Source of the DNA: Russula earlei
Lineage: Eukaryota; Basidiomycota; Agaricomycetes; Russulales; Russulaceae
Assembly (NCBI GenBank): GCA_025769875.1
Contig: JAGFNK010000528.1
Span: 1 to 35,939, forward strand
Length of the DNA stretch: 35,939 bases
Direction: 5' to 3'
Part shown: positions 10,129-21,021 of the stretch, piece after piece
Layout of the letters: every line of letters starts with the position of its first letter
Position numbering within the stretch: the stretch's first letter is position 1
The notes under the pieces: generated by a model
The model's database searches: none
Told to the model about the DNA's origin: nothing
The model's input: only the letters and a program-made list of their open reading frames with translations
Translations under genes and position numbers: made by a program

Positions 10129-10512
10129 TGTTGAACCAGAACCCGAATGGATCAAAGAAGGCAAAGACTTTTATACAAGGTTCAAGATCCGCTCATAGAT
10201 GTTACGTGTTAGACAGAACTTTAGTATATGCACTTATGGCAATAGGGTTACGCATACTACACTATCTATCACAAGATGCAGCCTTATGCTGCATCTAGAA
10301 TGTTTCCACATCACACGTCACTGAGTGTGCAATATAGTGGACACCTGTAGTCACCTCTTTTGGACTTAGGAACAGCCCTGGGTCATAGAGGTATAAATAC
10401 TATACATGTAGACGAGTATACATATCACTCTACACCCAATATCACTTGAGCAATAGCACAACCTCTAAGGTGGGTTGCTTGGCCTGTTAGCTGCACTCTA
10501 TGCTGTGCAACA
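10129..10512 (+). repeat. 5' LTR of copia copy B
   Basis: This 384-bp LTR (TGTTGAACC...GTGCAACA) is paired with 18967-19352. It holds a TATA-like box (gtataaatac) near 10391. It begins inside the RNase H codons of copy F, so an ORF call running past 10128 is a false extension. Confidence 0.95.
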
Positions 10513-10524
10513 GGTTATGGGCCC
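10513..10524 (+). promoter_or_regulatory. Primer-binding site of copia copy B (half-tRNA-iMet type)
   Basis: The sequence ggttatgggccc abuts the LTR and complements the anticodon arm of initiator tRNA-Met. It is identical to the site in copy A. The leader from here to the gag ATG (10525-10680) has no ORF of note. Confidence 0.75.
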
Positions 10525-10680
10525 TGCAAGCCATGTGCCTTCATTGGCTGCAATGATGGTGAAGCATCCCTGAAGCCTGCATGCTGCGGCGAGCTAGTCT
10601 ACCCTATGGGGAGACTATGTTGGCTTGTTTGAATACAATACTCTTACTGACAACCTCTAAGCCCTCTTCTAACAGCTATT

Positions 10681-12140
10681 ATGTCATCATCTCAACCCTC
10701 TGTCCCTGTTGTCCCCATCCTTGATGGTGCAAACTATGGTATTTGGTCAAAGGCTATGAAAGCCTACCTCATGTCCGTTGGACTGTGAGGTTATTGCAAT
10801 GGCACTTTTGAACTGCCAACCGTCCCTGGACTTCCTCAGGCACCTCTTTTTGAAGAGATTGCTGCCCAGGCTGTCGCTCTGGCAGCTGTGAAAGAATGGA
10901 ATAATGGGAATGATATGGCAGTTGGCCATATGGTCCTTAGATCAAGCATCGCGATCCAGCAGGATCTCATGACCCTGGATAACGCTGAGACTATCTGGAA
11001 TTGCCTTGAAACCCTTATGGCATGGCGACTACCGCTAGCATCTATAAGGACTTTAAAGAAGCCATTTCCATTCACATTAACCCGAGCCATCACCCTGGCC
11101 CACAATTGGATCGGATACATGCTGCTTTCCAGCGTCTCACCACCTCCTCCCTTCAAGTCCCTGACACCTTGCAAGCACTCATCATGCTTGCTTCCATTCC
11201 CCAGAAATGGGAAATGCTTGTCCACATTGTCACTCAGGCATATGAACTGGCCAACCTTAACGCTAAGGACGTCCAAGAGGCTATCGTCTCTCAATATCAA
11301 ACTGAGCTCAATCGAGGAACAAATAAGAAGCACAGCGTGCAGAAGCTTTCTGCTGTAAAGCACAAGCACGGTGACCCCTCCTTCTCCAATCAGCAGCAGG
11401 GCAATAAGCCCAAGCGCGATGAAGATAAGGACAAGTGCCAGCACGGTAAGCGCGGCGGCAAAGGAAAAGGGAAAGGCAAGGAGAAGGCCGATCACAGCCA
11501 TGGTCCCAGACACTCCCACATTGCAGATGTTGCCGCACTCCCACTCCCGACCATTACCACTATCGCCCATCTGGGTCCTTCGGGGATCCAACAACGTACC
11601 ATCCCAACTGCAACTGACCCTCGCAAACGCACTCATGGCCCTTACAAGGCCTTAAACAAAGCGCTTGATCTTGCTGATGATCTTGGGGTAACCCCCACTA
11701 TACAGACAGTCAAGACCCTCAAGCAGCAGATCTCGACTCAATCTGCTGCCCAGTCAAGTGCAGTCAAATTACTGTCGCCCATCCCTGAGCCTATGGACCA
11801 GGACGATGGCAACTTCATGCAAACAAATACGTCGGATTTATTCGACATATATGATGGTATCCCAGAAGGTGCTGCCACCCCTGAGTGTGCTCCGACTCCA
11901 TCGGATGAAGCGCTTGATTGGGGCAGCGACCCCAAAGATAACGAAGCGTGCGTGCGCCCCCCTCTCTCCTTTCACTCGCTAAAGAACCTTTTAGCATCTC
12001 CCCAGCCCCAAAGCGGGCTAGATATGTCTAATAAATGTTCGCTTGTATTGCACAATGTACAAATTAGTGCAGGAAGTAGTTCCCTGCATAGTGAATGTAA
12101 CACAAATTGTTCGAGATGTAGAGGAAAGCACAACTTGAGT
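10681..12140 (+). pseudogene. Gag of copia copy B (broken)
   Basis: The ATG at 10681 gives the same MSSSQPSVPVV start as copy A. A TGA at 10786-10788 replaces the TGG of copy A, and a frame shift near 11020 moves the frame. From 11022 the frame is open through the rest of Gag and into protease (to 12449). The C-terminal half has a Lys/Gly/His-rich basic segment (GKRGGKGKGKGKEKADHSHG) followed by Ala/Thr/Pro-rich sequence. The Cys/His pattern ahead of the protease (CNTNCSRCRGKH) is not a standard CCHC knuckle. Confidence 0.88.
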
Positions 12141-13477
12141 AAAATGGGATCCTTATGGCTCCTAGACTCTGGCGCGTCAGCACACTTCACCTTCGAAATA
12201 AAAGACTTTATAGAGTATACGCCAGCTTTGCTGCACGAAAGATCCCCTGTTAAAACTGCCGATAACACAATATATGTGGAAGGCAAAGGCGCTGTGTTGC
12301 TTCGACACACTGTCAACTCTAAAATGGTTGTCACGCGCATTTCTCCTGTTCTCTATATTCCGAAGATTAACACTCGGATATTATCTATGGGGGAGTTTTT
12401 ACAACAAGGGATGCATGCATTAGGGAATAATAGACATATTTCCCTATGAGAGGACGGACGTATAATCCTGTCCTCTTACCCCCTATTCCCGGGTCAAACT
12501 ACATATTGGTTAGACACCTCAATTGAAAGCGCGCAAGTGCATTCTCTTATCTACGTGGTAGATTATGATGTCATTCACCAACACCTTGGCCACCCATCTA
12601 AGGATGTTGTAACACGTGCAAAGACACCTACCAAGGGTCTCCCTGAAGACCTGAAAATCCCTCAGGAACAGCCAGTATGTCCTGGCTACGCGCAAGGCAA
12701 GATGCCTGCATCTGCACACCCCCCTTCTGAAACTCATGCTTCCGCACCATTTGAGCGTATTCACTTGGACCTTAAGAGTTTCCCTGTGAAGTCATATCAT
12801 AAGTACGAATATTTTGTCAGTTTCATTGACGATTATTCCTCCTATGCATGGATCACACTCCTAAAAAATAAAAAGTCGACCATAATGGCTGTCAAACAAT
12901 TCCTTGCTATGGTCAAGAACCAATACAAAGCAGGAATCAAAGAGTGGATGTCCGATGCTGGTGGAGAGTACAAGTCCAAGGCCTTTGATAACATCCTAAA
13001 GGATGAAGGAATTAAAATCCTCCAAAGCACCCCATACACTCCACAACAGAATGGACATGCAGAGTGCTTTATGCGCACTGTAATGGACAAAGCTCAGGCA
13101 ATGCGCCTTGAAGCTTGTCTACCTCCCTCCTGGTGGGAATTTGCAGTGAATCATGGGACACACTGTTACAATAGGACACCTGTCAGATGCCTTCAATGGC
13201 GTACGCCCTACAAAGTCCTAAAGAACGAGGTCCCTGATATCTCACACCTCAGAGTATTTGGTTGTGGTGCATATGTGCACATACCAGAAAAGCATTGAGT
13301 CAATAAGCTTTCACCTAAAAGCGAGCTAATGATCTACCTTGGTCATACTGAGGGGATCAAAGCCTCACTTTTCATGAGGCTCCCCAATAACATGCTTTAC
13401 ACAAATGCTACCGCCCTGTACGATGAGACCCTGTACCCCAAATGCAACAAAGCGCGCACTAAAGGTACCACGCGGAT
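12141..13477 (+). pseudogene. Protease and integrase of copia copy B, cut by element H
   Basis: The protease motif is LLDSGASAHFT at about 12159-12191. TGA at 12447-12449 replaces a CGA preserved in copy A. Integrase starts near 12462 with the HHCC zinc region (HQHLGHPS; the second Cys pair reads CPGY, a lost Cys). It continues with the catalytic core (HLDLKSFP, SDAGGEY, PQQNGHAE) and the conserved VFGCGAYVHIP. A TGA at 13296-13298 again looks like CGA decay. After it the same frame runs on (NKLSPKSELMIYLGHTEG) to 13477, where element H begins. The zinc and core changes mean that this integrase could not work. Confidence 0.9.
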
Positions 13478-13479
13478 TA

Positions 13480-13887
13480 TTGCCATTTTCAGTGCACTTG
13501 GCGGAGCTTGAATTCCACCCAAATCGGCGCAGAAACCCCCTCAAGCATGCGGGATGAATATCTCCCTCAAAACAGCTTCAATTCATATGAAGATTATTGT
13601 CCCTGAATCGCCTGAATGAGGGCTAGGCAGCCCCATTGTTTTCATGAGATTTGAGTGAGAATTGGTGGAGCTGGACTCAAGCCACCTCCACATGTGTATT
13701 AGATGAATTACAACTCAAAATCATGGTCTATATCTATTATTTTTCCCTCATGTTGTACCCATGGGCTGTCTTGAGGCAGCCCCATAGTGTTTTTGACTCA
13801 AGTGTTGTGGTGTGCAACATTGTTTTCAGTGTGATTGGAGTGACGGCCAGCCACTCATTGCCCCTCTTACCTCTCCATTCTGACCAT
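13480..13887 (+). repeat. Left terminal inverted repeat of element H
   Basis: This 408-bp repeat is matched at high identity by the reverse complement of 15967-16374. Differences are scattered single bases, mostly transitions. The short ORF starting MSENWWSWTQATSTC occurs in both repeats (13651 on plus, 16203 on minus). It is a by-product of the repeat, not a gene. Confidence 0.92.
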
Positions 13888-13904
13888 ACACATACCCTGC
13901 ACCC

Positions 13905-15857
13905 ATGCCCGCTCCAGCCTCCGTCCCTACATCGTGCACCATCGCCTCCACCTTGCCTGCCTTGCCCATCGTCCCTGCGGTTCCCACCTCGTCCACCGTT
14001 CCCGTCACCTCATTCACCACCGCCATCCTCGACTCGCCAGCCATCATCGCCTCGGCTCCACCTGCCCTCGCTGTCCCAGCATCGCCCGCATTCGCCATCG
14101 TCACCACCTCGTCTGTCCCCACCGCCGTAGCCTCAGCCGTGACATCACCTATCGCCACTGTCCCCGTCTTAGCCCAACCAGCTCCCGCGCCCTCAGTGTC
14201 GCCTGCTATGGCCACTGTCTCAGCTCCATGCACAACCACCATCTCAACCTCGCCCACTGATGTTTTAGCGCTGCCCGCCACTTCAGCCCTCACAGCCTCG
14301 TCTGCCACCCCCGCCTTCATCTCATCCACTCCCGCACCCTCAGTCGTCTCGTCGCCCTCAGTCTCGTCCGTTGCCTCGTCCGTTGCCACAGTAGCCTCAG
14401 TCGTGCCAGCCGCCGACTTCGCATCAGTCTCCGTCTTAGCCTCGCCCGTACTCGTCAGTTCAGCCCAGTCCATCATAGCACCAGCATCGCCAGCCGCCGC
14501 CATCTCCACCCTGCCCTCAACCTCAGCCTTCTCAGTCTCAGCCGCCGCCACCGCGCCCCTAGTTTTGCCAGCCATCTCTGTCGCCCCAGCTTCAGATCAG
14601 TGAACCACCGCCACTGCGCTCTTAGCCTTGCCAGCTGCCTTAGTCTCATCAGCCGCCACCGTAGCCTCAGCCTCAGCCACCGACATCTTAGCGCCACACG
14701 CCGCCGTCTCCACCACCGTCTCACAAGCCACCGCCGCCACGCCCTTGTCAGCCACCGCCGCCGTCGCCCCTGCGTCGCCCTTAGTCGTCGCCTCCGCCCC
14801 GTCCGCCTCCACCGTCGCACCAGCTCAGTCCGCTGCCACCTTCTCAGTCTCAGCCTCAGTCTTCTCAGTCTCAGCCACCGCTTTAGTAGTTCCATGCGAC
14901 ACCAGCACCGCCGCACCGTTGCAACCCCTCGCCACCAGCACCACCCCAGAAGACCAAGAAGGCCTCGGCCACGAACTTAGCCACAACACACCACAACAGG
15001 AGCAGAAGCCGCCGCTGCAGGAGAAGCAGTCGCCGACGCCAACAGCACACCGCACGCCGCCTCCCACATCGCCTCCCCATCCGTTCGCGCGCTCTCGCCC
15101 ATGTCTGCTGCCGACACCTGCAGTGGAGACGACCCCGCCACCGCTGCCGCAAGACGACAGATCCCACCCCGCACAAGCCGCCCCACGCATCCTCTTTCTC
15201 AAGTCCTCGCCACCTACGTCTCTATCTACAAACTCACGCTCACCGCCTACGCCTTCACTCCTCGTCCATGCCTGCTGCGACCACCTGCAATGGAGACGAC
15301 CACGCCGCCACCGCCACAAGACAACACCACCATCACGCAGCCGCCATCTTGTCACCGCCGCCCTCGTCTCCATCGCCTCCATTTCCCATCGCCCTCGCCT
15401 CTTCCATCATCGCCATCGCCGATCGCCACCTTCGCGTCTTCCGCAGCACAAGCAGCCGCAACCGCTGCCTCAATTCAGACGTGAAAGGCTCAAAACACTC
15501 GCATTCAGATGCTTGACCAAGGACGGTCAAAGTTTCAAGCCCCCGGGAGGTGTAAGGAAGATTATGGCTGGCCTCAAAATCACATGTGAAAATGCGACAC
15601 AACACGACATGAGACTGACACCTCAGCTCCCTTTCATCCCTTGCCACCTCCCTCTCGTTCCAGGCAGTCCACCGACCGCACACCACAAGCCATCTTGTGT
15701 GCAACATCAAGACCTTGATCACATCGCCCAGCCCTCGCCACCGATCATGCGCCCATGCACGCCTCGGCACACTAGATGCATTCGCGTCTCAAGCCTTTCA
15801 CGACCGCCTCGACCGTCTCAACCAGTCTTGATTCACTTTCATGCCATTCATCTCTAG
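13905..15857 (+). other. Core of element H: Ala/Ser/Thr/Pro-rich open frame of unknown status
   Basis: One frame is open for about 650 codons from the ATG at 13905, with a single TGA at 14601-14603. The first 330 codons are almost only Ala, Ser, Thr, Val and Pro, made of repeated GCC/TCA/ACC-type triplets. The rest is Pro/His/Arg-rich. The opposite strand is also open over 13826-14575 (Ala/Glu/Gly/Thr-rich), so openness here reflects the G-poor, C-rich strand bias and triplet periodicity rather than proof of coding. No signal peptide, membrane segment or transposase motif is seen. A diverged direct repeat of about 65 bp lies at 15095-15160 and 15267-15332. A TATA-like box (gtatataaaaac) sits near 15868, after the frame. 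Coding is unproven. Confidence 0.45.
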
Positions 15858-15966
15858 TACCTCTCTCCTGTATATAAAAACACCCTAGCTACTCTGTAGT
15901 AGAAAGAGTTCAGAATAGGACCCCTCTTTGCAACCCACTCCTCTCTGTCTGTGAAAAACAAGAAGG

Positions 15967-16374
15967 ATGGTCAGAATCGAGAGGCGAGAGGGGTGATGAG
16001 TGGCTGGCCGCGACTCCAATTGCACTGGAAACAACGTTGCACACCACAACACTTGAGTCAAAAACACTATGGGGCTGCCTCAAGACAGCCCATGGATACA
16101 ACATGAGGGAAGAATAATAGATATAGACCATGATTTTGAGTTGTAATTCATCTAATACACATGTGGAGGTGGCTTGAGTCCAGCTCCACCAATTCTCACT
16201 CAAATCTCATGAAAACAATGGGGCTACCTAGCCCTCATTCAGGCGATTCAGGGACAATACTTTTCATATGAATTGAAGCTGTTTTGAGGGAGATATTCAT
16301 CCCGCATGTTTGAGGGGGTTTCTGCGCCGATTTGGGTGGAATTCAAGCTCCGCCAAGTGCACTGAAAACGGCAA
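15967..16374 (-). repeat. Right terminal inverted repeat of element H
   Basis: This is the reverse complement partner of 13480-13887 and has the same length. It ends ...GAAAACGGCAA before the TA at 16375-16376. Confidence 0.92.
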
Positions 16375-16376
16375 TA

Positions 16377-16542
16377 ATGAACCGTGTGAGGAACTACTGC
16401 AACAACCTGTCAAAGACACCATTCCTGGTGTTGATGACCCATTCCCTACAATCAAAAGTGAGGACGATGAGCAGCCTATACAGGCACCAGAGGAAGAGGA
16501 ACGTGAGCAAACACCTGTCCCTCCTACACCATCCCCTCCTCC
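16377..16542 (+). pseudogene. Copia copy B pol linker between H and a solo LTR
   Basis: This 166-base piece resumes the copia frame after element H (NEPCEELLQQPVKDTIPG, then an acidic and Pro-rich linker). It ends at the solo LTR. This is the variable region between integrase and reverse transcriptase. The frame across both insertions agrees with RT after 17028. Confidence 0.82.
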
Positions 16543-17022
16543 TGTTGAGATCTGCACTGCCCAGAGTCTCAGGTGTGTTGTGATGTGATCACAACTCGGA
16601 TGCGCTGACGCATCGGATCACCCGGACCGGACATCACCAGCTCAGCTCATACGCTGCAGCACGTGTTAGTTACATTGATAGAGTGATTTAGGACAATCGG
16701 TAGCTACTTACAACTGATCCTCGGACTTACTTAGTGATCCGTGATGGTAGTTAACTGTACTGCATCTAGTGGCGGTCTCAGGTACTTAAGAATGCCACAA
16801 AGTACGTAGATCACTTCAGTTTTGTGTCAACCAAACTGAAGTGAGTATTTACACTATGACATCTTATCTCACAGTACTCACGACGCGTTGTAGCTATTGT
16901 CTGATAGGTACATTATTTATTTTAGTTTTGTGTCAACCAAACTGAACTATTGTCTGATAGATCTGCCTGCGATCTTATCATCTGCTGCTATCTAATCACA
17001 CATACTGCATCTATTTTCAACA
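16543..17022 (+). repeat. Solo LTR, 480 bp, in copia copy B pol
   Basis: The ends are TGTTGAG...TTTTCAACA with TGTTGA/TCAACA inverted termini. The duplication cctcc lies at 16538-16542 and 17023-17027. Its removal restores the pol frame. The family is not otherwise present. Inside, a 23-bp hairpin-forming motif (cagttttgtgtcaaccaaactga) occurs twice at about 16818 and 16922, and ctattgtctgatag occurs twice. This block accounts for the 480 bases without coding sequence. Confidence 0.9.
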
Positions 17023-17027
17023 CCTCC

Positions 17028-18917
17028 TGTTGAAGAACCTGTACCTCTTTGAAGGTCTCAGCGGTTGAGGAAAGTACCTACCCATCCTGGCAACGTCTAT
17101 GGTGAACGCAGACACCCCGCAGAAGTGGAAAAAGACGTTTGGCGCACATGCACATGGAGAACAATGACAGAAAACCAACCTGGTAGCTCTGGCGAGGATA
17201 TTATGTCAGGATCGGCCGCACCAGGCCCTTACCCTCCTGTCGTCCTTGACGATCAACTGCCACAAGCCTCTGAGGATGAGGTAGAAGACATTCTATGTCT
17301 TGCAAGGGAAGGGGGAGTCAAATTTCTGAACTATCTGCTCGCCCAAGCAGTTCCACTAAGTTCAGAAGCACCTGATACTGTGAAGATTTGCGAATGGACC
17401 TTTAGGGACATTCTGCGAATGCCAAGTGAACTCCAAAAGGAGTGGAAAGATGCTTGTCACAAGGAGTTGGAATCCCTCCGCAGACGCAAAGTCTTCGAAC
17501 TAGTCGATCCTCCCAAGGATTGCAAAATAATCAAAAATAGATGGGTATTCGACCTTAAGTCTGATGGTTGTAAAAAAGCCAGACTAGTCGCCAAAGGCTT
17601 CTCCCAAGTAGAAGGCATTGACTATGACGAAATATTCTCACCCATGGTACAGTTTGAGACAGTCCGCCTGATGATTGCGCTCACAGCCCTCAAAAACTGG
17701 CACATTAGCGGACTAGATGTCAAGACTGCCTTTCTCTATGGTGAGCTTGATGAAGAGCTCTATATGGAGCAGCCCGAGGGCTTCAAAATAAAAGGCCAAG
17801 AGCGTAAAGTCATGCACCTCAAATGTGCAATATATGGACTCAAGCAAGCGGCACTTGCATGGTGGAAAGCCCTTGACAAGTCCATGGCCTCACTCGGCCT
17901 TATTCGCCTTATGTCTGACTCTGGGCTCTTTGTTAGTAAAGACAAGAGCATCATAGCCATCGTCTATGTTGATGATGTGCTCTTCTTTGGAGCAGACAAA
18001 AAACAAATCAATAAAACAAAGGAGCGCTTTGTGAAGCTCTGGGAATGTCGAGATCTGGGTGATGCCCAAGAATTTCTATGCATGCACATTCAATGCAAGT
18101 CTGGCCAGATACATCTGGACCAGACTGAATATCTAAAGAAAGTGCTGCAGTGTTTTGACTTGCTTAACGCAAACCCTGCTCCTACTCCGTTACCAGAGGG
18201 CTATCACCACTCTCCCAACACTTCCGCTGCTGACCCAGCCTTATGGTCAAAATTCCAGCAAGTTATAGGATCACTCCTATACATAATGCTTGGAAACGTG
18301 TCCAGACATAGCCTTTGCTGTCACAAAGTTGTCGCAACACGCTGCCAATCCCTCAGAGGATCATTTAAATTGTGCATATTACATTTGCCGATACCTCTTG
18401 GGAAACGCCAATTATGCCTTGGTCTACGATGGACCATCTAATGGTGGCTTGATGGCATATGCTGACTCTGACTGGGCTTCTCATCCAACTAATCAGAAGT
18501 CCACTACAGGCTATATGGTGAACCTGGCTGGAGCAATATTTTCATGGAACTCACGAGCACAGAAAACAGTCGTGCTCTCCTCCACAGAAGCTGAGTACAT
18601 GTCGCTCTCTGACACGAGCAGACAGTTAGTTTGGATTAAATCCTTACTAACAGGAACTTGGCATCAATCATGCTCCCATCCCATTGTTCGGTGATAACCA
18701 AGGCTCAATATTCTTAGCCTCCAACCCTGTGCAAGAAAAGCGCATCAAACACATTGATTTGCACTATCACTTCATTCGTGAAGTCATACAAAACAAACAG
18801 GTGGAGCTATTCTTTATTGAAGGAGCTAATAACCCAGCTGACATGTTCACCAAGAACCTTGGTCGCGTCAAGTTCCTCAAATTCAGGGAGCAACTAGGAC
18901 TAACGTTCTACCCCTGA
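17028..18917 (+). pseudogene. Reverse transcriptase and RNase H of copia copy B
   Basis: The frame contains the copia RT signature: W..A...E..SL followed by NRWVFDLKSDG, ARLVAKGFSQVEGIDYDEIFSP, DVKTAFLYGEL, CAIYGLKQAALAWW and the catalytic YVDD at 17965-17976. RNase H follows with AYADSDWASHP, SSTEAEYMSLS and ADMFTKNL. Two frame shifts break it: one extra base near 18285 in MLG(N/T)..CPDIAF, and another near 18680 before FGDNQGS. A TGA sits at about 17052. The stop is at 18915-18917. Apart from these breaks the catalytic motifs are intact, so this is a recent inactivation. Confidence 0.92.
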
Positions 18918-18955
18918 ATGTGGGAAAATGCTCATGGCATCTACCGATGCACTTA

Positions 18956-18966
18956 GCAAGGGGGAG
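18956..18966 (+). promoter_or_regulatory. Polypurine tract of copia copy B
   Basis: The purine run gcaagggggag directly abuts the 3' LTR start (TGTTGAACTGG, 18967). This is the plus-strand DNA priming site used during reverse transcription. Confidence 0.8.
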
Positions 18967-19352
18967 TGTTGAACTGGAACCCAAACGGATCAAAGAAGGG
19001 CAAAGACTTTCATACAAGGTTCAAGATCCGCTCATAGATGTTACGTGTTAGACAGAACTTTAGTATATGTGCTTATGGCAATAGGGTTATGCATACTATG
19101 CTATCTATCACAAGATGCAGCCTTATGCTGCATCTAGAATGTTTCCACATCACACATCACTGAGTGCGCGATATAGTGGACACCTGTAGTCACCTCTTTT
19201 GGACTTAGGAACAGCCCTGGGTCATAGAGGTATAGATACCATACATGTAGATGAGTATACATATCGCTCTACACCCCAATATCACTTGAGCATTAGCACA
19301 ACCTCTAAGGTGGGTTGCTTGGCCTGTTAGCTGCGCTCTATGCTGCACAACA
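18967..19352 (+). repeat. 3' LTR of copia copy B
   Basis: This 386-bp partner of 10129-10512 ends CACAACA, followed by gcaga. The differences from the 5' LTR number about 20, and only one (caatag/cattag) is a clear transversion. Confidence 0.95.
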
Positions 19353-19357
19353 GCAGA

Positions 19358-20953
19358 GAGAAATTATGATGCACATGACAAAGAACTAGCAGTGATAATC
19401 TTTGGACTAAAGAGTGGACGACCATTTTTCTTAGGAGCTGACAAACCAGTCAGAATAAGAACAGACCACAAAAACCTCACCTACTTCAAAGAACCACAAA
19501 AATTAACAGGAAGACAAGCCAGATGGATGCAATATATGCAAGACTTTACATCACCATAGAACACGTCCCCAGACACACACACAGAATCGCCGACACACTT
19601 TCTCGTCGCAAAGACCTTAACAAGGGGGTAGAAGAACAAAAAACCACACTATTACCACTTGAAATCTTCGCAGGAAAAACCTACCTACCAGATAAGCCCT
19701 GACAAATGATGAGAAATCTTGAGGCAATTTCACAACACCCCCTTCGCAGGACACCCTGGAATAGCTAACACCTGGGATTTGGTCAAACAACATTACAAAG
19801 GACCTAGACTACGACAGTTTGTAGAACATACATCAAAGGTTGTGCTAAGTGTCAAGAATCCAAGACCAATATACCCAGAAAGAAAGCCACAACCTTCCCA
19901 CTCGACACACACATTGAACAAGGCCCCTTCCAATACGTATCTATGGACCTCATTACTGACCTACCCAAATCAGAAGGATTCAATAGTGTTCTTACCATAG
20001 TCGACCAAGGATGTTCCAAAGCAACAAAATTCATCCCATGCAACAAAACGATCAATGGAACAGGCATCACACATGAGTACCTGAAACACCTTGTACCCTG
20101 GTTTGGCATCCCTAAAAGAATTATCTCCGACAGAGACCCTCAATTCACATCAAACTTCTCCAGAGCCATATGTAAGAATCTAGGCATCAAACAAACATGT
20201 CCACCGCATTCCACCCCCAAACCAATGGACAAACAGAATGAATGAATGCATGGCTAGAACAATACCTAAGACCCTGGACCACAACTCATCCTCATTCCTG
20301 GGCAAAAATGCTCCCCTTAGCAGAATACGCACACAACTCATGGAAACATGAGACATCATGAAGATCACCACACGAACTCCTCATGGGATTCAAATCCCAA
20401 ATCAACATCAGTCTAGAAGACAACAACATGCCCTCATCCATCAACCACCTAAAACAATTGGAAGAAGCAAGACAAGATGCACAACAACTTCTAGAACGCA
20501 AACAACAACCCCTAAAACCTGACATCAAGGAAATGGAAGAAGGAACCCTGTATGGTTAGAAGAAAAGAACCTCAAAACACGAGGAACATGCAAGTTAATG
20601 CCCAAAAGATACAGCCCGTTCCCAATCACAAAAAGAATTTCCAAAGTCGCTTATCAATTAAACTCCCACCATCAATGAAGATACACGACGTCTTCCACGT
20701 TAACCTACTCCTTCCTTACAAGGAGATGGAAGAATATGGCACGCCATTCACACGCCCCCCACCAATGATTGAAAATGAGGAAGAATACAAAATCGAAGCA
20801 ATCCTAGACACCAGAAGATTTGGATGAACACGTAAACTTCAATATCTCGTACACTGGAAGGGTTATCCTGCATCAGATGATTCCTGGGTTGATCACCACA
20901 ACCTCAACGCCCCAGAACTCCTAAAAGAATACTATTCCGCTTCGGCTGGATGA
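19358..20953 (+). pseudogene. RNase H, integrase and chromodomain of G1 copy F
   Basis: RNase H resumes directly after the copia duplication (NYDAHDKELAVIIFGLKSG, then TDHKNLTYF). Frame shifts occur at about 19560 and about 19700-19860. Integrase shows the zinc region (HPGIANTWDLVKQHYKGP) and the catalytic parts MDLITDLPKSEGFN and SDRDPQF; the Glu block reads PMDKQNE and is followed by a stop. After more breaks the C-terminus has KIHDVFHVNLLLPYK, then a chromodomain (EEYKIEAILDTR, LQYLVHWKGYPASDDSWV) near 20780-20930, with a TGA at about 20825. Chromodomains of this type guide integration to methylated-histone chromatin in known chromoviruses. The final TGA at 20951-20953 overlaps the next ORF. 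Confidence 0.88.
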
Positions 20954-21021
20954 CCCAAAGTATAAAAGAACCTTGTCTACAGACAACCATTCCTCACCGC
21001 TCCATCCCCAAACACTACAAC

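Larger units (their letters stand above)
13480..16374. mobile_element. Element H: long-TIR non-autonomous DNA transposon-like insertion
   Basis: This 2895-bp insertion is bounded by 408-bp terminal inverted repeats (13480-13887 and 15967-16374), starting TTGCC(A/G)TTTTCAGTGCACTTGGCGG. TA flanks both ends (13478-13479, 16375-16376). Because the surrounding bases are palindromic, AT is an equal reading. Removing H plus one TA restores the copia pol frame across the joint, which supports the boundaries. No transposase motif is visible inside. The TA target is known for Tc1/mariner-type elements, but the family is not identified. The core is C-rich low-complexity sequence. Confidence 0.88.
10129..19352 (+). 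mobile_element. Ty1/copia element, family C1, copy B (complete outline, interrupted)
   Basis: It has a 5' LTR, an iMet-type primer-binding site, gag, protease, integrase, reverse transcriptase, RNase H, a polypurine tract and a 3' LTR, in the copia order with integrase before RT. The duplication gcaga is at 10124-10128 and 19353-19357, inside the RNase H domain of G1 copy F. It is interrupted by element H and a 480-bp solo LTR. Without them it would be about 5.8 kb. The two LTRs differ at about 20 positions, nearly all transitions. Confidence 0.96.

Noticed and set aside
13905..14603. Secreted mucin-like or antifreeze-like protein
   Set aside because: Openness on both strands and triplet bias explain the frame; there is no signal peptide.
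16576..17022. Solo LTR starting at tgttgtgatg (16576)
   Set aside because: The flanks gave no duplication. Starting at 16543 gives inverted termini, the cctcc duplication and a restored frame.
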